64,000 bases of DNA from Bacillota bacterium (GCA_018816185.1 JAHIWI010000008.1:120530-184529); one strand, 5' to 3'; positions 51,342 through 60,400 are shown, counted from the stretch's first letter. Notes: a model not told the origin generated them from the sequence alone. Numbers and translations are program-made.

Positions 51342-52257
51342 ACATAAAAGTCTCCATCAATTGAAGCAAAACAGGTCCTAATAAAATGATGAAAATACAT
51401 GGGAAGATAAAAATAACGAGAGGAAAGAGCATCTTAATCGGTGCTTTCATTGCTTTTTCTTCTGCGCGTTGTTTGCGTCGAATTCGCACTTCTTCGGATT
51501 GAATTCGTAAAATTTGTACCATCCCAATTCCTAATTGTTCTGCTTGAATGATATTACCAATTAACATCTGTATATCATCCACTTGTAAACGTTCACGAAC
51601 ACCAGCGAGCGATTCTCTACGGGTCTTGCCTAGACGTAATTCCTCAAGGCAGCGCTGGAATTCATCTGCTAAAACACCATGTTTTTTAGAAACTACTTTA
51701 CTCAAAGCTTGGTCAAAACCTAAACCGGCTTCCATACTGACTGCGAGTAAATCGATGAAATCAGAAAGCTCTACTACCGCTTTATGATTGCGTGATTTGA
51801 TTTTCATTTTCAGAAAAGCGTGGGGTAAATACATACTTAATGCGATTGTAGCTAAAAGCATAAATAGGAGTTTGCCAATCGAAACGTTTGCTATTACAAG
51901 GACAATGAACATGAAAGTCGGCAATACAATTAATAATCCAAGTTGCAATATTCGAAACTCAAATGGCGTCATACTGTATGGAGTACCAGCTTGAAGCAAT
52001 TTTCGTTCGATTTTTTCCGCTTTACCTCGTTTATTCGTACGATTAAAACTTCTTTTAAACTGTTTAATGCGAGTATCAAATAAACGTTGAAACAACGATT
52101 CCTTCGTATTCACGGTAGTCGATACGACTTTCTCTTGACGTTCTTCACCAATAACCAATGCTATACGTTGTTTCCTGGAAAGAATGGCTTCATTTCTAGC
52201 CAATACTAAGCCTAATAAGACAAGTGAAATGGTGATGAGTGCAAATAATTCAATCAT
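51340..52257 (-). CDS. tadC: Tad pilus assembly membrane protein TadC
   Basis: This is a 305-aa type II secretion F-domain protein, the second of the two platform proteins of a Tad (tight adherence) pilus machine. Helices are near residues 4-20, about 100-145, and near the C-terminus (PLVIFIFPCIFIILLGPVLL). The GspF pattern LSDFIDLLAVSMEAGLGFDQALSKV near 170 is clear. It is the last gene of the operon and lies 3 bases after tadB. Confidence 0.92.
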   Translation of the reverse strand: MIELFALITISLVLLGLVLARNEAILSRKQRIALVIGEERQEKVVSTTVNTKESLFQRLFDTRIKQFKRSFNRTNKRGKAEKIERKLLQAGTPYSMTPFEFRILQLGLLIVLPTFMFIVLVIANVSIGKLLFMLLATIALSMYLPHAFLKMKIKSRNHKAVVELSDFIDLLAVSMEAGLGFDQALSKVVSKKHGVLADEFQRCLEELRLGKTRRESLAGVRERLQVDDIQMLIGNIIQAEQLGIGMVQILRIQSEEVRIRRKQRAEEKAMKAPIKMLFPLVIFIFPCIFIILLGPVLLQLMETFM

Positions 52258-52260
52258 CCG

Positions 52261-53223
52261 TTACACCTCGATTGTTGTGATTTTCATAATAAAGAAGAAG
52301 CCAATCATCATCGAAACGCCACCAACAGCTAGTAAAACAAGACCAATTGGATTGGTGAATAATACGAGCATATAGGGTGGGTTAACAACGAACAACATAC
52401 CCGCTAATCCAAGTGGGAGCAAGGCAATAACCATTCCAGACATTTTCCCTTGAGCAGTTAACGTCTTAATTTGTCCTTGAATTTTAATGCGTTCACGAAT
52501 GGTGTGAACGATTTTTTCTAAAACGACAGCTAAATTACCACCAACTTGACGCTGAATGAGAATGGCTTGGATCATCAAGTCTAAATCATTACTTGGCATT
52601 CTCTCTTTCATGCGGTTCAACGATTCTTCAACTGTAGCTCCGTATTGCATTTCTTGCAGTACAATCGATAGTTCTTCTTTAACTGGGGAAGGTGATTCTT
52701 CCATGACATTTCGTAATGCTTGGAAGAAACTAAAACCAGCACGTAACGCATTAACTACCGTTGAAATCATTTCAGGTAAATAATTATTAAATTGCTGCAG
52801 GCGTTTCTTTTGCTTGGATCGAACAATCATCTTCGGTAAAACAAAACCGAAAATGGCACCAAAGAGTAGCAGCAGTACTGCTGGTTTGAATAAATAAAAT
52901 AACAGTGCGAAAAAAATGACAGAAATCCAGTGGAACATAACGTATTCTTCTGATTTTAATGGAATCCCAGCACGTTGCAGCATCATTTCAATCGATTTAT
53001 TTTTATCCTTCGCTTTTAACCGTTTTCGGACTTTTTCTTTAGCGGTAGTTAAATCGACAATGCGACGCATTTCTTTGTCGGATTTTGGCTCATCACTTTC
53101 ACTATGAATGAAGTGCTGTAATCGTTTGTTCATTTGTTGTTTTTGGTAAAACACTTTGACTAATAAGGCTAGAAAAAACAAAGTAGAGGTGACTAATAAT
53201 AAAATATATCCGATTAACGTCAT
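52261..53223 (-). CDS. tadB: Tad pilus assembly membrane protein TadB
   Basis: This is a 320-aa type II secretion F-domain protein. It has an N-terminal helix, two helices at about 100-135, the GspF motif LPEMISTVVNALRAGFSFFQALRNV near 145 and two C-terminal helices. It is the platform partner of TadC that sits under the TadA motor. It overlaps tadA by 4 bases, so they are translationally coupled. Confidence 0.92.
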   Translation of the reverse strand: MTLIGYILLLVTSTLFFLALLVKVFYQKQQMNKRLQHFIHSESDEPKSDKEMRRIVDLTTAKEKVRKRLKAKDKNKSIEMMLQRAGIPLKSEEYVMFHWISVIFFALLFYLFKPAVLLLLFGAIFGFVLPKMIVRSKQKKRLQQFNNYLPEMISTVVNALRAGFSFFQALRNVMEESPSPVKEELSIVLQEMQYGATVEESLNRMKERMPSNDLDLMIQAILIQRQVGGNLAVVLEKIVHTIRERIKIQGQIKTLTAQGKMSGMVIALLPLGLAGMLFVVNPPYMLVLFTNPIGLVLLAVGGVSMMIGFFFIMKITTIEV

Positions 53224-54662
53224 AATGTAATCTCTTCTTTTTCAATGAAAACATGAGGCGGAATATGGATTCCAGAAGTCTCAAGTTTTTCGTAAAACTT
53301 CGGTCGAACACCTGTCGGGATTAATTTCCCTCGAATTTTACCAGATGCATCGACGCCAGCTTGTTCATAAACAAAAATATCTTGCAACACAATAATATCG
53401 CCTTCAAGCCCCTGGACTTCCGTGATTTTGACAATCCGGCGAGTTCCGTCTTTTAAACGAGATTGCTGGACAATTACATCGAGTGCTCCTGAAATTTGAT
53501 CACGAATGGCTTTTACAGGTAAATCTATTCCTGCTAATAAAACCATTGTTTCTAACCTAGAGATCATGTCCCGCGGACTATTCGAGTGACCAGTCGCAAG
53601 TGAACCATCATGACCTGTGTTCATTGCCTGCAACATATCTAAAGCTTCTGCGCCACGAACCTCACCAATTACAATACGATCTGGACGCATACGAAGTGAG
53701 TTCTTTACAAGATCACGAATCGAAATTTGTCCATTGCCTTCAATATTGGCTGGACGTGACTCCAATGTCACGACGTGGTCTTGAGTCAGTTGTAATTCTG
53801 CAGCATCTTCAATCGTTACAATTCGCTCGTCCGCAGGAATGAAACTAGATAATACATTAAGTGTAGTCGTTTTTCCTGACCCGGTACCACCACTTACAAA
53901 TATATTGAGACGTGCTTTAACACACGCTTCGATAAATAAAGCCATTTCTTCCGTAACCGTTCCAAACGATATTAAATCCTTAATGGTATATGGATCCTTC
54001 GAGAATTTACGGATAGTGATCGTTGGTCCATTTAATGCTAATGGAGGAATAATTGCATTTACACGAGATCCATCCGGCAATCGAGCATCAACCATTGGGC
54101 TACTTTCATCAATACGTCGACCAATTGGGGCAACAATTCGTTCGATCACATTAAGAACATGTTCATTATCTCGAAATTCGATATCGGTTAATTCAAGACG
54201 TCCATTACGTTCACAATAAACACGGTCAGGTCCATTGACCATCACTTCAGATACCGATTCGTCTAAAAGGAGGGGGTTAATAGGACCGAACCCTGTTAAT
54301 TCATTAACTAAATCAGCCGTTACTTTTTTACGGTCAATCGATTTTCGATAAGACTCTTCTTCTTTTAATACGTCTTGAACTAATCGATCAATTTGTTGAT
54401 CTAAATCATCATGTTCCACTTTCAAATCAATCGTCGCTAATATTTCTTTTTGAATGAGCTTTTTAAACTCTTGTTCTTTTTCTTGATGAACAGCTGTGGG
54501 TTTAACAACTTTTACTTCAGGCGCAACAGGTATAGGAGGAGGGGAAGGAGTGACATTCACTCGTTCTTCTACAGGTGTTACTTGCTCAACTTTTTCTGCA
54601 ACTTCAATTGCTTCGGTAGGTTGCTGTTTTTGTTGCAAACGATTCAGTAAACTCAAGTTCAT
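53220..54662 (-). CDS. tadA: Tad pilus motor ATPase TadA/CpaF
   Basis: This hexameric secretion ATPase of the CpaF type powers pilin assembly. A Pro/Val-rich N-terminal linker (residues about 15-70) leads to the core: TGFGPINPLLLDESVSEVMVNG, Walker A SGGTGSGKTTT, an Asp box, and Walker B/His box RPDRIVIGEVRGAEALDML with MNTGHDGSLATGHSN. It is about 480 aa. The start is ATG 54662 or TTG 54656; AAGGAGG spacing favours the TTG. It overlaps tadB. Confidence 0.93.
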   Translation of the reverse strand: MNLSLLNRLQQKQQPTEAIEVAEKVEQVTPVEERVNVTPSPPPIPVAPEVKVVKPTAVHQEKEQEFKKLIQKEILATIDLKVEHDDLDQQIDRLVQDVLKEEESYRKSIDRKKVTADLVNELTGFGPINPLLLDESVSEVMVNGPDRVYCERNGRLELTDIEFRDNEHVLNVIERIVAPIGRRIDESSPMVDARLPDGSRVNAIIPPLALNGPTITIRKFSKDPYTIKDLISFGTVTEEMALFIEACVKARLNIFVSGGTGSGKTTTLNVLSSFIPADERIVTIEDAAELQLTQDHVVTLESRPANIEGNGQISIRDLVKNSLRMRPDRIVIGEVRGAEALDMLQAMNTGHDGSLATGHSNSPRDMISRLETMVLLAGIDLPVKAIRDQISGALDVIVQQSRLKDGTRRIVKITEVQGLEGDIIVLQDIFVYEQAGVDASGKIRGKLIPTGVRPKFYEKLETSGIHIPPHVFIEKEEITL

Positions 54663-54669
54663 CTCCTCC

Positions 54670-55482
54670 TTATTTTTTACGTCCAAACCACAGTTTTTTC
54701 GTTCGTTCTTTTCGACTGTCCGTTTCATCATCAACATGATTGTTTTTAACAATACAATCTGCCAAGCGTCCTAAGTCTTTCGCTAAATCTGTTCCACTTC
54801 TACGACTGACGACGGGAATACCAATATTTAAAGATTGGCTAGCTAATTTAAAGTTGTTTGATACAAACTCTGCATCTGGCAATTGAAGCATCGCTGGAAT
54901 CTCTTCTGGTTTAATTAAACCTTCCATATCATACCGATTAATGACTAACTTTATCTTAGAGGTATAGCCAAGTTGCTCAAATGTTTCTAACAACTGTTTG
55001 GTGTTTTTTAATGCTGTCATATCAGGAGTGGTAATCACGAGAATATCATTCGCAATATCGAGTAGGTCGAGTGTGGTTTCATGAAATGCATAGCCGCAGT
55101 CAATTACTGTATAATCATAATGGTCTTTTAACATATGGACCGCTTTTTTTATCACATCATTCGTTACTAGCTCTGCATGTTCAGGACGTTCTGGAGCTGC
55201 TAAAACTTGAATGCCAGACTCATGATTTGTTAAATAGTTGGAGATCAAAGAATGGTCAATTCTAGCGATGTCTTCAGCCACATCTTTCATCGTGACAGAT
55301 GTTTTTAAATCAAGAGCGATCGCAATATCGCCAAATTGTAGCTTTCCATCAACTAAAGTGATGGATAAATATTTTTTTTGAAGTGCAATCGCTAGGTTAG
55401 TAGCTAAAAATGTTTGACCGACGCCACCTTTAGCGCTACATAGGGCAACAACTTTTCCTGTTTTCATTTGTCCTGAGTCCAA
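54670..55482 (-). CDS. Tad pilus localisation ATPase, CpaE/TadZ-like
   Basis: This is a 270-aa MinD/ParA-fold protein that polarises or organises the Tad machine. The deviant Walker A reads CSAKGGVGQT: the signature lysine is kept, but the classical P-loop lysine is replaced by Gln, a departure also seen in other TadZ proteins. An Asp-rich switch (VIDCGYAFHE) follows. No receiver domain is present. It lies between rcpC and tadA. Confidence 0.88.
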   Translation of the reverse strand: MDSGQMKTGKVVALCSAKGGVGQTFLATNLAIALQKKYLSITLVDGKLQFGDIAIALDLKTSVTMKDVAEDIARIDHSLISNYLTNHESGIQVLAAPERPEHAELVTNDVIKKAVHMLKDHYDYTVIDCGYAFHETTLDLLDIANDILVITTPDMTALKNTKQLLETFEQLGYTSKIKLVINRYDMEGLIKPEEIPAMLQLPDAEFVSNNFKLASQSLNIGIPVVSRRSGTDLAKDLGRLADCIVKNNHVDDETDSRKERTKKLWFGRKK

Positions 55483-55494
55483 GGTGGCACCTCC

Positions 55495-56169
55495 TTAATT
55501 GTTCGTCGTCACTTCACGACGGTGTAGAGTTAAATGTAATGTTCCACTTTCATGTGCTTGCACCAAATTCACAGTATCTTTAGGATCGATTTCGATAGTG
55601 ACAGATGAATATTCTACCAGCTCATCATTTTCGTCACGCACCGTCATTTTTTGACCAATCGCTAAAACGCGTACTTTCCCATACAATAATGATGTTTTAA
55701 CCACGGGATCTGTTGTAGAACCGATTATTTCAGTAAATAAAATATCCACAAAATCCTCTGCTTCAATTAAATTTGATACCGATTGAACAAGGTTCGCGCG
55801 GATGGAAATCGCTTGTTTACCCTCCGTGATTTTTTTTGAAAGAACATCATTGATTTGTTGGACGGATTGAACACGAGCGGGAAGGAGGACTTCGTCACTT
55901 TCAATACGTGTTGTCGCTAATTTACCAATAACCTCATCTACCGTTTTTAAGCTTGATGCATGTACAGAGGATGTTGGTTTCGTTGTTTCCGTCACCATCT
56001 CTTCAGTAATGACCGTGTTCTCCTCAATCACTTGAGTAGAAATAATCACTTTTTGAGTTTCTTCAGGTATGTCACTTTCTTTATTTTTAGAAGAAAGCGT
56101 GAATGCAAAAACAAGGGTTGTGATTAGTCCCATGACGATGGCTAATAAAAATAATGTGCGAGAACGCAT
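55495..56169 (-). CDS. Tad pilus protein CpaB/RcpC (SAF domain)
   Basis: This is a 224-aa protein with one N-terminal membrane helix (LFLLAIVMGLITTLVFAFTL), then an SAF domain (IISTQVIEENTVITEEMVTE, residues 45-100) and a beta-rich RcpC-like tail (GKQAISIRANLVQSV, then DFVDILFTE). SAF domains in this family may bind glycan or pilin. The gene is 13 bases upstream of the cpaE gene. It is standard in Gram-positive Tad operons. Confidence 0.88.
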   Translation of the reverse strand: MRSRTLFLLAIVMGLITTLVFAFTLSSKNKESDIPEETQKVIISTQVIEENTVITEEMVTETTKPTSSVHASSLKTVDEVIGKLATTRIESDEVLLPARVQSVQQINDVLSKKITEGKQAISIRANLVQSVSNLIEAEDFVDILFTEIIGSTTDPVVKTSLLYGKVRVLAIGQKMTVRDENDELVEYSSVTIEIDPKDTVNLVQAHESGTLHLTLHRREVTTNN

Positions 56170-56177
56170 GTGAACAC

Positions 56178-57080
56178 CTACTCTACTAATCGAATTGTGT
56201 ATGCACCTTTTTCGGATGCATCATCTAACTGAAAACCTGTACCGACACGTTTTAAGAAAACGCCTTTAATTGTTTTGTCATGTGTATTCATTGGCTCAGA
56301 AATATAAAAGTATGCAAAACCTGTAATTTTCACTTGTTTCATTTGATTGGAATCTTGATTATAAGGAACATAAACGGGAATTAATAAAACTCTAGGACAA
56401 TCTCTAGCATTCATATCACTGCAAGTGGAAATCAAATAATCAACAGCTGTTTTAGTGGGACCAGCTATATTACCAGTTTGGGTATTAATGATATCGCCAA
56501 TTTTTATTTCGCCATCGAAGCCATACATTAAATTTTGTTCATATAGTTTTGCTCCAGGTCCTTCAAGTGCAAGTGCGCCGAAATATCCTGTGTCGCCTGC
56601 AGTTTCATCCACTTTAAGCGTGTATTCATTCCCATAAATTAGAGGGATGGAATCATCAATTCCAATAGGGGCAGCCCCTGAAGCTCGTCCCATTTTCCCA
56701 ACTTCGACAGTGGCTTTTACTTTTACATCCACTTCGTCGAATCCAATAATTGAAGAGAAAAACAATGCGACAGGTTCATTTAAATGAACAGCTACGCTCT
56801 TTTCGGGTGTTACATTAATGCTTCGAAGATAGGGAAGTACATCATGTGCATCTAAGATCCCTTTAACAATATTCGTTACAGGTTCCCCGGCATTCGTCGT
56901 TAGTTCTTGACCACCAGATAAAGCAGCAGCGTTGGCTGCTTTTTGAAGGTTTGCTTTTGACATATATAAATGGCCGCCATCGACGACTAATCCCGCAAAA
57001 GCTGTCAGAACAAGCATTAAAAAAGCCGCAATCAGAATGATATTTCCTCGTTCATCTTTGTGAAAATCACGAAGTTTCAT
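56178..57080 (-). CDS. Tad-associated pseudopilin TadG-like
   Basis: This is a 300-aa protein with an N-terminal processing-type segment (KDERGNIILIAAFLMLVLTAFAGLVVDGGHLYMSKANLQKAANAAALSG) that matches the TadE/TadG family helix. Most of the protein is exported: a beta-rich domain with two Cys near residue 225 that may pair. It is likely a minor pilin or tip component. It lies 9 bases after tadE. Confidence 0.87.
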   Translation of the reverse strand: MKLRDFHKDERGNIILIAAFLMLVLTAFAGLVVDGGHLYMSKANLQKAANAAALSGGQELTTNAGEPVTNIVKGILDAHDVLPYLRSINVTPEKSVAVHLNEPVALFFSSIIGFDEVDVKVKATVEVGKMGRASGAAPIGIDDSIPLIYGNEYTLKVDETAGDTGYFGALALEGPGAKLYEQNLMYGFDGEIKIGDIINTQTGNIAGPTKTAVDYLISTCSDMNARDCPRVLLIPVYVPYNQDSNQMKQVKITGFAYFYISEPMNTHDKTIKGVFLKRVGTGFQLDDASEKGAYTIRLVE

Positions 57081-57089
57081 CGCTTAACC

Positions 57090-57473
57090 TCACTCCACTC
57101 GAATTGTCGAATCCACTTGAATATCAATAGGTCCGTTGATTACTAACTCAGCTAAAGGCATAATGGCATTCATTTTATAAGAAAGAGTTACAGTGACATC
57201 GTCTCCTGATTCACGGATACTATCACCTGGTGTAATCGAAACGACCATTGAATTCCCATTTCCAGCTGTGAAATGTTGTTTAGCATACGACTCCATTTCA
57301 GCATCTGTGTAACCAAAACTACCAAGTCGAACCGTTTCTTGGGCTGTAAAATGCATCGTTGAATACGTGTAAGCAACTCGGCCAAGATCAATGATGAATA
57401 CAAAAAACAATAAAAAAACAGGAATGACAAGCGCAAACTCAACGAGGGATTGACCTTTCTCCTCGCGAATCAT
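57090..57473 (-). CDS. Tad pseudopilin TadE-like
   Basis: This is a 127-aa minor pilin. The N-terminal prepilin-like segment EEKGQSLVEFALVIPVFLLFF places a Glu five residues into the hydrophobic helix, as prepilin peptidase substrates require. I place the start at ATG 57473, which overlaps the prepilin-peptidase stop (ATGA). AAGGAG is ten bases upstream. Confidence 0.88.
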   Translation of the reverse strand: MIREEKGQSLVEFALVIPVFLLFFVFIIDLGRVAYTYSTMHFTAQETVRLGSFGYTDAEMESYAKQHFTAGNGNSMVVSITPGDSIRESGDDVTVTLSYKMNAIMPLAELVINGPIDIQVDSTIRVE

Positions 57474-57988
57474 AGGCGAATCACTCCTTGGGAAATCATT
57501 GTGCATAATGCGCCACCTACAATGGCAACTCCATATGGTAAGGTTTGACTAGATGAATGATTCCGCACAACGGTTAATTTCATTCCATACGTCATGAGGC
57601 TGTTACGGTAAAATAAAGCCAGCCATTGCTTAGATTTTACTAACCTAAACAAAATCAGAAGGAGTGCAACCACTCCACCAATAATGGCCATATAAACCGC
57701 AGTAGTTAAAATGAAAACGGGTCCTTGAATGGCTCCAATTACTGCCATTAACTTCACATCACCAGCACCCATGCCTCTCATCATGTATGGAATCAAAAGG
57801 ATGGCAAATCCAACAACCAATCCTAGTAAACTACTTGTTAGACCAATCCAACCATTTGTGAAAAACTGAAAAATCAAAGCGAGAAGGAGGGAAGGAAGCA
57901 ATACATGATTATAGATTTTTCGGCTTTTCAAATCTGTAAATAAACAAATTGTCATTAAAACGATGAGTAATCCATCCAGTATTTGCAA
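57470..57988 (-). CDS. Prepilin peptidase, CpaA/TadV type
   Basis: This is a 172-aa aspartyl membrane protease (type 4 prepilin peptidase, TadV class). Catalytic Asp residues are in LFTDLKSRKIYN near residue 19 and GMGAGDVKLMAVIGA near 77 (the GxGD motif). It has five or six helices and lacks the N-methylation domain, as usual for TadV. It processes the Flp pilin and TadE/G. It overlaps tadE by 4 bases. Confidence 0.93.
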   Translation of the reverse strand: MQILDGLLIVLMTICLFTDLKSRKIYNHVLLPSLLLALIFQFFTNGWIGLTSSLLGLVVGFAILLIPYMMRGMGAGDVKLMAVIGAIQGPVFILTTAVYMAIIGGVVALLLILFRLVKSKQWLALFYRNSLMTYGMKLTVVRNHSSSQTLPYGVAIVGGALCTMISQGVIRL

Positions 57989-58019
57989 TCTTGTTCCTCC
58001 TTTCGCAAATTGTAATTAT

Positions 58020-58208
58020 TTATGGAGTGGTAGTGCTTGTTTCATTAGTGAACGCAGCAATAACTTTATCGTATTGATCAACAATAGCATCACCAAATGT
58101 CACCAAAAGTGCTACTACTCCGATTGCAATAATACCTAATACCAGCGCGTACTCAGCCATACCTTGTCCTTCTTCTTCGTTCATGAAATTCTTGATCCAT
58201 TGTGTCAT
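58020..58208 (-). CDS. flp: Flp family type IVb pilin
   Basis: This is the 62-aa major pilin subunit. The leader is followed by EEEGQGMAEYALVLGIIAIGVVALLV: the prepilin peptidase cuts after the Gly-rich leader, and the Flp-typical Glu-Tyr pair is present. A short C-terminal tail ends TSTTTP. AAAGGAGA precedes ATG 58208. Only 2 bases separate it from the DUF192 gene. Confidence 0.93.
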   Translation of the reverse strand: MTQWIKNFMNEEEGQGMAEYALVLGIIAIGVVALLVTFGDAIVDQYDKVIAAFTNETSTTTP

Positions 58209-58210
58209 GA

Positions 58211-58567
58211 TTATTTCTCTCCTTTTGGTTGTATGATTAGTTTTTGTCCTGCTTCAAGTGCGAGTTCTTCGATGCGACCTGCTGCTAATTCGATTACAGA
58301 AAAAGCGCTAGGGAAGTGTGATCCACGTTTTCCAGGTGCGACAGATTGATCGAGCCCAACCACTACTTGATTGGCATCTAAGTAGACGATGTCAATCGGG
58401 TATTTCATAAAATACGTGTGAACCGATCGGCAGGGTTGAATATGAATTCCGGATTGACGAGGAAGTGATGATGTGAAAAGAAGTCCCTTTAAACGTTTTC
58501 CAAAGGAGTACGCAGGCTTTACATCTTTTGCAATCACAGTTCCTTGTACCAAGTCAATCACTTGCAC
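58211..58567 (-). CDS. DUF192 protein, first gene of the Tad operon
   Basis: This is a 118-aa DUF192 protein, beginning at GTG 58567 with GGAGGTGA six bases upstream. It contains RLKGLLFTSSLP, the classical HTYFMKYPIDIVYLD block (near residue 60) and a later KLIIQP. DUF192 is uncharacterised; many members carry a signal peptide, but this one does not. As leader gene of the Tad cluster, its start lies 18 bases past the riboswitch terminator's T run. Confidence 0.85.
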   Translation of the reverse strand: MQVIDLVQGTVIAKDVKPAYSFGKRLKGLLFTSSLPRQSGIHIQPCRSVHTYFMKYPIDIVYLDANQVVVGLDQSVAPGKRGSHFPSAFSVIELAAGRIEELALEAGQKLIIQPKGEK

Positions 58568-58584
58568 AACTTCACCTCCAACAT

Positions 58585-58620
58585 AAAAAAATGAACCCCG
58601 CCTACCGAAAGCGGGGTTCA
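58585..58620 (-). terminator. Intrinsic terminator of the c-di-GMP riboswitch
   Basis: On the minus strand GAACCCCGC (58619-58611) pairs with GCGGGGTTC (58601-58593), followed by a T7 run. It lies between the aptamer and the first gene, so it can act as the expression switch. Confidence 0.85.
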
Positions 58621-58733
58621 CTAATAGATTAGTAGATATCAAAATGTTGTGACGCTAATCTTTTAATAGGGGCAAAGTGCCCTCTTGGAATTAGTGATCA
58701 CTCGTTTTGCATCTCTAAAATCTTATGCCCTGT

Positions 58734-58822
58734 TCTTTCGGTAGCTGGCTGGCAATTGTGTTTGTACACAAGAAGCCCCTGTAGCTTTGCGTCGCTGACT
58801 TTCATCAGGTTTGCCTTTATCG
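58734..58822 (-). promoter_or_regulatory. Cyclic-di-GMP-I (GEMM) riboswitch aptamer
   Basis: Reading the minus strand: AAAGGCAAACC, a short hairpin with GAAA (TGATGAAAGTCA), GCGACGCAAAGCTACAGGG, a second, longer hairpin arm (TTGTGT...ACACAA), then GCCAGCCAGCTACCG. These are the conserved blocks of the GEMM-I aptamer (GGCAAACC, GACGCAAAGC, GCUACCG). It is followed by a 110-base expression platform and an intrinsic terminator, upstream of the Tad pilus operon. Confidence 0.88.
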
Positions 58823-58890
58823 AGAATCAGTAACGAAGTTCATCACTTATTTCTCTTATTGCCTATAATAGGTGCAGAAGGAGATTCTGC

Positions 58891-58919
58891 ATATAGTCTA
58901 AACTGTTCCTTTTGGTAAA
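58891..58919 (-). promoter_or_regulatory. Candidate promoter of the riboswitch-Tad transcript
   Basis: Minus strand TTTACC (58919-58914), a 17-base spacer and CTATAT (58896-58891) form a moderate sigma-A promoter. The 5' end would start in the inverted repeat GCAGAA/TTCTGC (58874-58890). Confidence 0.4.
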
Positions 58920-59053
58920 TTTTATGCGTGTCAATAGATGTGTTTTTATTCGCATGAAATTATAATTATGAGAGATTAGACTTATTCCATTAGTCACGCG
59001 TATTGATTATATTCACTATATGTTACAGTGTTTATATAGAAGGGGATGGGCGT

Positions 59054-60400
59054 ATGGACCGTTATTGGTTGAAAATTAAGGAAAGTATTTGGTTTATTCC
59101 GACCTTATACAGTTTAATATCAGTTGTTATTGCTATTGTTTTTTCTACAATTGATCATTTATATGATGATATTTTGCTTATGTACGTACCGCATGTTTTA
59201 TTAACAACTGTTGAACTCGCTCAAACGATATTAGGTGGCTTGTCTGCAGCACTTTTAACAATGACCACATTTACGTTCTCGACAATCATGCTTGTTCTGA
59301 CAACCTATTCTTCACAATTCTCTCCTAGAACATTAAAGAATTTTGTTCGGGATCCAATGGTGTGGCGGGTGTTAGGGGTGTTTATGGGTGGGTTTATCTA
59401 CACCACGTTATCACTTCTATTTATGCAAGAATCAATTTCTGGCGAATCGGTTATTTCATCATTAGTAGGCGTATTGTATGCGATGGTTTGCTTAGTTTTC
59501 TTCGCAATCTTTATTCATCATATTGCAAAAAGTATTCAAGTGAATACGCTCATTGAGAAGTTGACAATTGAAGGGAAGGCAGCGGTCGATTGTTATAAGG
59601 AGCTTTTACAGAGAGAAGATATGACAACCAATATTGATGGCCATTGGAAAGTGGAAAAGGTAGCTCATCCAATAAACGCAGAAAACGATGGATACATTCA
59701 ATTATTTCATCTTGACCAAATGGTGAAGGTTGCACAAACATATGATGGACAAATTGAAATAGAGTGTTGTATCGGTGATTTTGTTCAAGCAAATACCCCA
59801 GTAGTTACACTTTATGTGAATGAAAAAATTGAAATAGAAGAAAAACCTTCGCAACTATTTACGATTGGAAGAGAAAGGGATACAAGACAAGATCCGGTCT
59901 TCGCCATTCAAAAGATGGTGGAAGTGTCACTTCGAGCTATTTCACCGGGAATAAATGACCCAAATACTACGATTCATAATATTCATCAATTAGGTAGGTT
60001 GTTGGGAAGTTATAGCCAATTACCTCAAGCGGATTTTGTTTTTAATGATGCGAAGTCGATTCACAGAGTGAAATTGAGAATACATAGCTTTGACGAAGTG
60101 TTGTACCATACGTATTATCAGTTAAGCCATTATGGCAAAGGGGATATATCCGTTTTGGCAGCTATCTCTGACTCATTAATTAATGCTGCTCAACTGGCTC
60201 CACTTACAGCAAAAGAAGAACTATGGAAAATTCAGTTGTACATGATTGAAAGTATGGATGGGAAAGAAATACAGTCATTAGATCGTCAATTCTATCAAAA
60301 GAAAATAGATCGTTTAGCGGAGTTAGTTGGAACAAAAACGACAATGTTGAAGAGCCAATCGAAAAGTGATTTGGAAGAAGGATATGAATTAAAACCATAG
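59054..60400 (+). CDS. DUF2254 membrane protein
   Basis: This is a 448-aa membrane protein with four helices in the first 180 residues (SIWFIPTLYSLISVVIAIV, LSAALLTMTTFTFSTIMLVLT, GGFIYTTLSLLF, GVLYAMVCLVFFAIF). The soluble C-terminal half contains the DUF2254 signatures VRDPMVWRVLGVF (near 105) and SPGINDPNTTIHNI (near 315). The function is unknown. I use ATG 59054, eight bases after GAAGGGG; the longer upstream frame has no ribosome site. It is divergent from the Tad riboswitch. Confidence 0.87.
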   Translation: MDRYWLKIKESIWFIPTLYSLISVVIAIVFSTIDHLYDDILLMYVPHVLLTTVELAQTILGGLSAALLTMTTFTFSTIMLVLTTYSSQFSPRTLKNFVRDPMVWRVLGVFMGGFIYTTLSLLFMQESISGESVISSLVGVLYAMVCLVFFAIFIHHIAKSIQVNTLIEKLTIEGKAAVDCYKELLQREDMTTNIDGHWKVEKVAHPINAENDGYIQLFHLDQMVKVAQTYDGQIEIECCIGDFVQANTPVVTLYVNEKIEIEEKPSQLFTIGRERDTRQDPVFAIQKMVEVSLRAISPGINDPNTTIHNIHQLGRLLGSYSQLPQADFVFNDAKSIHRVKLRIHSFDEVLYHTYYQLSHYGKGDISVLAAISDSLINAAQLAPLTAKEELWKIQLYMIESMDGKEIQSLDRQFYQKKIDRLAELVGTKTTMLKSQSKSDLEEGYELKP

